14,151 nucleotides of DNA, from assembly GCA_964585585.1 (NCBI GenBank), contig CAZPEL010000024.1:1-14151 (forward strand), given 5' to 3'. Below the pieces are notes generated by a model that was not told the origin of the DNA, ran no database searches, and saw only the letters and a list, made by a program, of their open reading frames with translations. The DNA is from CAZNAQ01 sp964585585. GTDB taxonomy: Bacteria; Patescibacteriota; Patescibacteriia; Patescibacteriales; JAGXOH01. The position numbers and the translations under genes are program-made. Below are positions 1 to 5,298 of this stretch, in pieces. Each line of letters starts with the position of its first letter. Within the stretch, counting starts at the first letter, position 1.

Positions 1-13
1 CAAAATTGAGATT

Positions 14-45
14 AAAAAAAGGAAAGTTGTTCTGGAGAACCTTCC
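14..45 (-). terminator. Candidate intrinsic terminator of the M16 peptidase gene
   Basis: On the minus strand an interrupted hairpin (bases 21-45; outer GGAAGGTTCT pairing with AGAAC..TTTCC, with small bulges) is followed directly by seven T residues (14-20). It lies about 45 bases past the peptidase stop codon. The stem is bulged, so confidence is moderate. Confidence 0.5.
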
Positions 46-89
46 ATTTATAATAAATATAGCAGAAAAGTTCCGAAATATCAAGAGGT

Positions 90-1358
90 TTAGTTGAGTT
101 TTAGTTTTTGGGTAAATCGATTTTTGTCCCGGAAGGGGCCGATCAAGGCCAAATTCAAGCTTTGATCATGGAAGATCTCTTCTCCCGCTCTTTTTACATC
201 TTTTGTGCTTATCTTGTCAATATTTTTTATAAAATCCTTCAGGGTTAAGATCCTATCCCGGAAGATGGCCTGTCTGGCATACCAGTTGGCCACATTGTCC
301 GAGGCCTCGAGTTGTAACACCATTCGCCCCTTTATTAGATCCTTAGTCCTTTGCAATTCCTTCTCCTGTAAACCCTCGTCCTTGATCCTTTGATATTCCT
401 TAAGAATAATATCGATCGAACGATCCAGTTTATTTTTGGGAACCCCGGCCTGAGTGGATACATAACCGGAATCGGAATAGGCCTCGTAAAAAGTGCGAAC
501 ATAATAAGCCAAGCCCCCTCTTTCCCGCAACTGCGTGAACAATCTGGAACTCATGGATCCCCCTAAAATAGTGGAAATTATTTTGGTAGCGAATTCGTTT
601 TCGTGGTTTACCGGAAAAGATCTCACCCCCAGGGCCAAACTAACCTGGTCAGTGTCCTTGTATTTTACTTTTACCTGGGGTTTTTTCTGATTTTCCCGAA
701 CACTTGGCTTTGACTTGGGTTGGGATCTCCTTATTTTTTGAAAATAACTTTCCACCAATTCCCGAGCATCCCCGTCATCCACATTACCGGCCAAACATAC
801 CACCGTATTCTCTCCGCCATACTGCTTTTTAAAATAATTCAAAAAATCCTTTCTTTGAAAGTTATTGATGTTCTTCTTGGGTCCCAATATCTCCCACCCG
901 GCCGGAGTGTCTCCGTATAAACATTCCTCAAACAGGTCATCTATATACATCAAAGGATTGTCATGATTCATATTGACCTCTTCTATGATAACCCCTCTTT
1001 CTCGGTCTATCTCCTCTTGAGCGAACTTGGAATTCAAAAGCATATCACTGACCACATCCAAACCCAATTCCTTTTGGGCGGAATTTAATTTTACCCAATA
1101 TCCGGTACACTCCTTGTCAGTAAAAGCGTTAAAGGAAGCTCCGACACTATCAAGCTCCGTGGCTATGTCCATGGTGTTGGGCCTATTCTTGGTCCCCTTG
1201 AAGAACATATGCTCCAAAAAGTGGGATATACCATTGTTTTCCTTGTTCTCATATTTGGACCCGGTGCCGACCAAAACCAAAACCGTAACCGTCCTGGTTC
1301 CTTTTATGGGCACGGTGACCAGATTTAAGCCGCTATCCAATTTATTTTGTTGGTACAT
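90..1358 (-). CDS. M16 family zinc metallopeptidase (processing-peptidase type)
   Basis: A 422-residue protein of the M16 (pitrilysin / mitochondrial processing peptidase beta) family. The inverted zinc motif HxxEH is seen as HFLEH at residues 46-50. The downstream zinc-ligand glutamate falls at E126 or E127 in the segment RGVIIEEVNM, at the spacing usual for the family. The inactive-like C-terminal half carries the conserved GGSMSSRLFTQLRE..GLAYYV segment near residues 270-290. The length fits single-chain bacterial M16B enzymes, which form a clam-shell and cut peptides; physiological substrates are usually unknown. No signal peptide is visible, so it is probably cytoplasmic. The ATG at 1358 gives a normal family N-terminus (LDSGLNLV), with no Shine-Dalgarno upstream. 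It is separated from the ligase gene by a repeat element and may have its own promoter, which I could not identify. Confidence 0.93.
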   Translation of the reverse strand: MYQQNKLDSGLNLVTVPIKGTRTVTVLVLVGTGSKYENKENNGISHFLEHMFFKGTKNRPNTMDIATELDSVGASFNAFTDKECTGYWVKLNSAQKELGLDVVSDMLLNSKFAQEEIDRERGVIIEEVNMNHDNPLMYIDDLFEECLYGDTPAGWEILGPKKNINNFQRKDFLNYFKKQYGGENTVVCLAGNVDDGDARELVESYFQKIRRSQPKSKPSVRENQKKPQVKVKYKDTDQVSLALGVRSFPVNHENEFATKIISTILGGSMSSRLFTQLRERGGLAYYVRTFYEAYSDSGYVSTQAGVPKNKLDRSIDIILKEYQRIKDEGLQEKELQRTKDLIKGRMVLQLEASDNVANWYARQAIFRDRILTLKDFIKNIDKISTKDVKRAGEEIFHDQSLNLALIGPFRDKNRFTQKLKLN

Positions 1359-1370
1359 AGATTTTATTTA

Positions 1371-1560
1371 AGTAAATAGTCAATAGTCAATAGTAAACAG
1401 TAGATCGTGATTAGGCATTCCTCCCCTTTTCAAGGGGAGGTTAGGAGGGGTTTTTATAGAACGAACCCCTCTTAGTCTCCCCGCCTACCGGCAGGCAGGC
1501 CCTTAAAAAGGGGAGAAAGGCATAGTGGAACTATTTACTATTGACTGCTGACTGTTTACT
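1371..1560. repeat. 190-bp composite inverted-repeat element with heptamer arms
   Basis: The ends form an inverted repeat: 1371-1401 matches the reverse complement of 1530-1560 at 27 of 31 positions. Each arm is built of heptamers of the form AGTNAAY (left: AGTAAAT, AGTCAAT, AGTCAAT, AGTAAAC; right, reversed: AGTAAAC, AGTCAGC, AGTCAAT, AGTAAAT). Inside are several GC-rich hairpins. There is no coding capacity, so it resembles a non-autonomous interspersed (MITE-like) element. It fills the whole gap between the ligase and peptidase genes and overlaps the ligase stop codon. Confidence 0.8.
1420..1516. repeat. Three internal hairpins of the 190-bp element
   Basis: First hairpin: CCTCCCCTT (1420-1428) pairs with AAGGGGAGG (1432-1440), a perfect 9-bp stem. 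Second: GAGGGGTT (1445-1452) pairs with AACCCCTC (1464-1471). Third: TCTCCCC (1476-1482) pairs with GGGGAGA (1510-1516) and encloses a smaller near-palindrome GCCTACCGGCAGGC (1483-1496). In RNA these would form a run of stable stems after the ligase gene and could act as a 3' end or RNase barrier. None is followed by a proper T tract in the minus direction, so I do not call a terminator. Confidence 0.7.
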
Positions 1561-2872
1561 TATTACTTTTTAAATTCTTAAACAATAATCCCAAAACCAA
1601 GCCCAAAAACAACATCCCAAAATGCAGGCTCCACCACCAATGATCCACCATTAGCATTATAACCAAAGATGTTAAAATTGCCAAATTGGTGATATTGCCC
1701 TGTCGCAAACTTTGAACCGCCAAATAAAGAATAAGGCCGACCAAAAAGAAAAAACCGACCACCCCTATTTCCGCCCATATCAACAAAAAAGTGTTGTGAA
1801 CCGGCTGATAACTCCAAGTTAAGGGGTCTTTTGAGGTTTGGGACAAGGCCAGGGTATAATTACCCACTCCGACCCCGAAAAAAGGATTCTGCTTGATAAT
1901 ACTTCCGGCCCGAGCATAGGAACTGATCCTTTCTTGATTGGATTTATTCTCCAGTCGGGTATTACCGCTTAAGCGGGTCATTACTATGCTTTGATAGCTA
2001 AAGGCCAAAACCGCCACAAAAACCGCTACTACCCCCAAAACAGACAAAGCAATTTTTAATTCCGGCCATCTCCTTTTATAGGCCAAGCCGACCCCGAAAA
2101 CGACCAAGCCGGCTATAACGGCCAAACCGGCTCCCCGGGAAAAAGTAAAGAACAGACCCGCGGCCAAAAGGATCGTAAGCACATAGCTCAGGGCCCGCAT
2201 GTTTCTATTATTGCCGTATCTCCGACTGACAAAGGACAAAAAGATGATAATCCCCAGAGCCAAAACCCCTCCCAAAATATTGGGATGATCCAGACCCCCG
2301 TAGGCCCGCAACCACCTCCTGGCCACTCCGTCGGCGCCCACGGTTTCCACTACCGATACTCCGAGGTGGGCCGGATCGTGCCGGGCCAGACCCAAATACT
2401 TGCAAGCCGGTCCGAATTGATCCAGGAATTGACCTATGCCCAAAACGGCCTGGAGAACCAAACCCAGAACCAAAGAGTAAACAAGTTTAACCTTTTTTAT
2501 TGGAGTATGGATCAATAAAGCGGCCAAACCCAAGCCCAACAAAAAGATCAAATACCTATACAAAGCCACGCCGTGATCCGAAGCGGCAAAAATAGAGATA
2601 AATACCATCAAATCCCAGCCGGAAAGAAGCCACCAGAACCAGGGTATGCGAAGCCGGGAGCTTGGTCGCCGCCGCTCCCGTCGCAACCAATACCAAGCCC
2701 ATAAAAAAAGCACGACCACCAAAACAATATCCACCACATACAAACTGATAGTGCCGTACTCCCAATATTTGCCGGATAACTCTCCCGGGGCCAGGATCCA
2801 TCGGGTCTGGAAAGAAAGCAGAAACACCGCTAAATATACCCCGTATTCCAAGAATTTTTCTATCTTGACCAT
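1556..2872 (-). CDS. O-antigen ligase / Wzy-type polymerase family membrane protein
   Basis: A 438-residue integral membrane protein with roughly ten to twelve hydrophobic segments. It has the Wzy_C (O-antigen ligase) signature: a central GLDHPNILGG segment, FTFSRGAGLAV entering a membrane helix, and the late periplasmic segment NPFFGVGVGNYTLAL..YQPVHNTFLLIWAEIGVVGF near residues 330-375. The His-Asn of VHNTFL and the following Glu are typical. Such proteins join or polymerise undecaprenyl-linked glycans at the outer face of the cytoplasmic membrane. Whether this one is a ligase, polymerase or protein glycosyltransferase cannot be decided from sequence. It follows the nucleotidyltransferase-like gene by 4 bp, so the two are probably co-transcribed. 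Its stop codon (1556-1558) lies inside the end of the inverted-repeat element, so the last residues may have been altered by insertion of the element. Confidence 0.85.
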   Translation of the reverse strand: MVKIEKFLEYGVYLAVFLLSFQTRWILAPGELSGKYWEYGTISLYVVDIVLVVVLFLWAWYWLRRERRRPSSRLRIPWFWWLLSGWDLMVFISIFAASDHGVALYRYLIFLLGLGLAALLIHTPIKKVKLVYSLVLGLVLQAVLGIGQFLDQFGPACKYLGLARHDPAHLGVSVVETVGADGVARRWLRAYGGLDHPNILGGVLALGIIIFLSFVSRRYGNNRNMRALSYVLTILLAAGLFFTFSRGAGLAVIAGLVVFGVGLAYKRRWPELKIALSVLGVVAVFVAVLAFSYQSIVMTRLSGNTRLENKSNQERISSYARAGSIIKQNPFFGVGVGNYTLALSQTSKDPLTWSYQPVHNTFLLIWAEIGVVGFFFLVGLILYLAVQSLRQGNITNLAILTSLVIMLMVDHWWWSLHFGMLFLGLVLGLLFKNLKSNK

Positions 2873-2876
2873 ACCC

Positions 2877-3815
2877 CTATCTTAACAGATCCAAACATTT
2901 TTGATAATTCCGGCGAAATTCCTCCTGGAACTTCAATCTCCTGTCCTTGCTGTGAAGCTTGATCATTCTCTCGTTTACCACCACTCGAGTATCCTTGTTC
3001 ATAAGATCCTTTAATTGCTTCGGCATTATTTTAAGCTGTAACTTCCGCAATAAATTTTCGCATTTGCCGAACATAATCCCGAGAAAACAACGCCACACCC
3101 AGGGTTTGGGGCGAGGATACTCCTTTACCTGTATCTTTAACCTCCAGTTGGGCAATTTGTGCTTTATCCATTCATTGGCCTTAATAAACTTCTCATAAGT
3201 ATGGTCGATATTATAGACCGGCACCAGGCCGACCACCCAAAAAACCAAATAAATATCCTCGCCCTGGGAGCGGAGCTCCTTGAGATCGCAAGCGTCCTCG
3301 GAAATGAAAAAATTCAAACAGGTTTTATCCTTTTCCTTGCCCGGCTTGGGCCTGTCCCTTAATATCATAGCGATCAAAACACAGAAAAAACGACTTACCC
3401 AGATCCGGTTTCTTTTGGTTACCACCAATAGGTCTATATCCCCGTCCTTCCTAAGGTTGTAACTACCGATGATATTGCTGACAGCCACCATTTTAATCCA
3501 AGGAAAAATACTGAATATTTTGGCCATTCTGGTGGCTTTTTTGATCTTGTCACAAGTGGGATTGAACCTGTCCTTTCTAATATCCACTATTTCATCCCTG
3601 CCTCTCAAGAAATAAAATCCTTCCCGGGATTCTATGCCCTTCATTCCACCCTCTAAGAATCTCCAAACCTCCCGCAAGGATAAACCTTTAACATCTATAT
3701 AGTTCCATACCTCCCTGGCGGTCAAGGGATGATCGAATAAGTCAAAAAAAGCAATTACTCTCATAATTGCCTTTTCCACGCTGTTCAAATATTTTGTTCT
3801 TTGACCGGTTTCCAT
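2877..3815 (-). CDS. Winged-helix plus nucleotidyltransferase-fold protein
   Basis: A 312-residue protein. Residues 12-60 look like a winged-helix DNA-binding or adaptor region (AIMRVIAFFDLFDHPLTARE, then SLREVWRFLE). The middle contains a nucleotidyltransferase signature of the pol-beta type: GS at 117-118 followed by D126-I-D128 in a hydrophobic strand (DGDIDLLVV). This is the usual metal-binding Gly-Ser / Asp-x-Asp pattern. The basic C-terminal part (about 200-312) is unfamiliar. The specific reaction is unknown. Proteins of this shape occur near polysaccharide genes in CPR genomes, which fits the ligase 4 bp downstream, but this is inference. The start at 3815 is supported by an AAAGGA Shine-Dalgarno-like stretch lying in the last codons of rmuC, whose stop is 1 bp away, so translation is probably coupled. 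Confidence 0.7.
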   Translation of the reverse strand: METGQRTKYLNSVEKAIMRVIAFFDLFDHPLTAREVWNYIDVKGLSLREVWRFLEGGMKGIESREGFYFLRGRDEIVDIRKDRFNPTCDKIKKATRMAKIFSIFPWIKMVAVSNIIGSYNLRKDGDIDLLVVTKRNRIWVSRFFCVLIAMILRDRPKPGKEKDKTCLNFFISEDACDLKELRSQGEDIYLVFWVVGLVPVYNIDHTYEKFIKANEWIKHKLPNWRLKIQVKEYPRPKPWVWRCFLGIMFGKCENLLRKLQLKIMPKQLKDLMNKDTRVVVNERMIKLHSKDRRLKFQEEFRRNYQKCLDLLR

Positions 3816-3816
3816 A

Positions 3817-4947
3817 TTATTTATCCTTTAATTGCGGCCTTTCCACTTGCTGCGGTTCTATAACCGACTCTTGCTCCGTGATCTTGGCCACATCCTTGTC
3901 CACTTTTTTGAATTCATGATAAGCGCTGTTGTAATGATTAACCGTAGTGGAAAGACTATTCCCCATTTTATTTAAAAATTGGTCATAGCTGGAAATGTGT
4001 CGCCTTAATTTCTCAACATTCTTCCTGATATCCTGGGCCGATTCCTCGATCTGCATGGCTTTAAGTCCTTGTAAAACGGTCTGTAAATAAGCTAAAAAAG
4101 AAGTAGGAGAAACAATGACCACATTCTTATCCCGGAAAGCATATTCTATTAGATCAGAGGAGTTGGCTCCCACTCCATTGACCAAAAGGTCGTAATAAAT
4201 AGCTTCGGAAGGTATGAACATAAAAGCGAACTCAAAAGTTCCCTTGCGAGTATCAATATACTTGGAGGTCTCGTCGATCCTGGTTTTAAGATCGCTTTTT
4301 AACTGCTTGGCCCACTTGTCCCTCTCCCCCGGATCCTGACAATTTAAAAGTCTCTCGTAGCTTTCCAGGGAAAATTTGGAATCTATGGGAATGATCTTGT
4401 CCTTTACAAAAACTACTGCGTCCACTATCAATTCCCGTCCTTCCTTGTCCTTGCCCAGCCGATACTGCATAGAGTAAGATCTGGGGGACAAAACATTCTT
4501 TAAGGTCTCTTCCAGATAAAACTCGCCCAGCACTCCTCTTTGTTTAGGGTTTTTCAAAATATCCTGCAAATTTTTAAGCTGGCTGGAAAAATCCACCACC
4601 TGCTTGTTGGTCTCGTCCAATTTAGTGAGTTTTTCCGAAACCTCGGAAATGACCTTCTGGCTTTGGCCGTGGATATCACTCATCAACTTGTTGGCCTGCT
4701 TGGTCATCTCCTGCATTACCCCGGTGGTCTTGTTGACCTGGTCATGGGTAGTCTTGTGGGCTTCGGATAATTTTTGATCCAGGGCCTGCCGCAGGTCCTC
4801 GTTCTGCTTGGAAAGCTGATTTAACCTTTCCATCATGGAAACCATTTTCTCTTGTTCCGCCCCGCCTTTATTTTTTAAAAGCAAAAAGATCACCACGGCG
4901 ATGCCGACAATTAAGACGATCAACAGAGTTATAATCAAATTGGTCAT
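3817..4947 (-). CDS. rmuC: DNA recombination protein RmuC homologue
   Basis: A 376-residue RmuC-family protein. A single N-terminal membrane helix spans residues 4-24 (LIITLLIVLIVGIAVVIFLL). A long coiled coil covers about 30-135 (MERLNQLSKQNEDLRQAL). The RmuC domain follows, with RGVLGEFYLEETL (137-149), VDAVVF (175-180), the PD-(D/E)xK-like IDSKFSLESY (188-197, D189 and K191) and FIPSEAIYYDLL (244-255). RmuC is known in E. coli to limit recombination at short inverted repeats and is predicted to be a nuclease. The anchor suggests a membrane location facing the cytoplasm. The length is somewhat shorter than E. coli RmuC. It heads a tight three-gene run with the nucleotidyltransferase-like gene and the ligase. 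The presence of inverted repeats on both sides of this run is suggestive but may be coincidence. Confidence 0.9.
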   Translation of the reverse strand: MTNLIITLLIVLIVGIAVVIFLLLKNKGGAEQEKMVSMMERLNQLSKQNEDLRQALDQKLSEAHKTTHDQVNKTTGVMQEMTKQANKLMSDIHGQSQKVISEVSEKLTKLDETNKQVVDFSSQLKNLQDILKNPKQRGVLGEFYLEETLKNVLSPRSYSMQYRLGKDKEGRELIVDAVVFVKDKIIPIDSKFSLESYERLLNCQDPGERDKWAKQLKSDLKTRIDETSKYIDTRKGTFEFAFMFIPSEAIYYDLLVNGVGANSSDLIEYAFRDKNVVIVSPTSFLAYLQTVLQGLKAMQIEESAQDIRKNVEKLRRHISSYDQFLNKMGNSLSTTVNHYNSAYHEFKKVDKDVAKITEQESVIEPQQVERPQLKDK

Positions 4948-4954
4948 AAATCTA

Positions 4955-4960
4955 TTTATA
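4955..4960 (-). promoter_or_regulatory. Possible -10 box for a leaderless rmuC transcript
   Basis: TATAAA lies 7 bases before the rmuC ATG, the same spacing as the TATAAT in front of the UbiA-like gene, so an mRNA starting at or next to the ATG is possible. No recognisable -35 is seen at 16-18 bp. That position falls in the heptamer array. The call is weak. Confidence 0.3.
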
Positions 4961-4971
4961 AAATGAAGAGT

Positions 4972-5100
4972 GATATTGGATATTGGTAATTGGATATTGG
5001 GAATTAATTAGTTAATTTGCCACCGTGCCCAATATCAAATATCTAATTACCAATATCAATTTGTATTGTGCCTAATATCCAGTATCTAATATCTAATATC
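4972..5100. repeat. Three blocks of four heptamers, in opposed orientations
   Basis: Block 1 (4972-4999) reads GATATTG, GATATTG, GTAATTG, GATATTG. Block 2 (5030-5057) is in the other orientation: CAATATC, AAATATC, TAATTAC, CAATATC. Block 3 (5073-5100), same orientation as block 2: TAATATC, CAGTATC, TAATATC, TAATATC. Every block is exactly 28 bp. Blocks 1 and 2 can pair as a long AT-rich stem around a 30-bp centre. No coding capacity is seen. The architecture, but not the heptamer sequence, matches the arms of the element at 1371-1560. Confidence 0.8.
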
Positions 5101-5102
5101 AA

Positions 5103-5193
5103 CTATGCTCCACAGCACTTCTTGTACTTTTTGCCCCCGCGCCGTTCCCGAACGGCGGGGCAGGGCTTGGAGTATTCCGGTATTTGCCTCTTG
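5103..5193 (-). pseudogene. Second detached SEC-C tail copy (secA 3'-end-like), interrupted
   Basis: On the minus strand this unit begins with the motif AAATACCGGAATACTCC, continues through a GC-rich palindrome (GCCGTT / AACGGC arms at 5141-5156) and ends in codons for GKKYKKCCGA and a TAG stop at 5103-5105. The last nine codons differ from those of the adjacent copy at 2 of 27 bases, both synonymous. The tail frame here differs from the frames of secA and of the other copy. No start codon or Shine-Dalgarno is evident, so I treat it as a duplicated gene end, not a gene. Confidence 0.7.
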
Positions 5194-5298
5194 TTACGCA
5201 CCACAGCACTTCTTGTACTTTTTGCCGCTCCCGCACCCCGCAAATTTCGCGGAGCGAAAGCGGGGCGGGGCTCGGAGTATTCCGGTATTTACTTCTCG
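5194..5298 (-). pseudogene. First detached SEC-C tail copy directly after secA, in frame with it
   Basis: Directly after the secA TAG the same frame stays open for 34 codons and ends in CGSGKKYKKCCGA plus TAA (5194-5196), repeating the real SecA ending. The first half of the zinc motif is degenerate: the CPC pair of SecA is replaced by AGC. In another frame KYRNTPSPA resembles RNDPCPC. A strong palindrome lies in the middle (CCCCGC-AAA-TTTCGC-GGA-GCGAAA-GCGGGG, 5236-5265). The last nine codons differ from secA at 6 of 27 bases, all at third positions and all synonymous. It may be a relic of duplication or a readthrough extension. Confidence 0.7.
5236..5265. repeat. GC-rich nested palindrome in the first SEC-C tail copy
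   Basis: CCCCGC (5236-5241) pairs with GCGGGG (5260-5265) and TTTCGC (5245-5250) with GCGAAA (5254-5259), leaving an AAA bulge and a GGA loop: 12 base pairs. A second, unrelated palindrome (GCCGTT 5141-5146 / AACGGC 5151-5156) occupies the equivalent position in the next copy. Neither is followed by a T tract. Confidence 0.8.
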
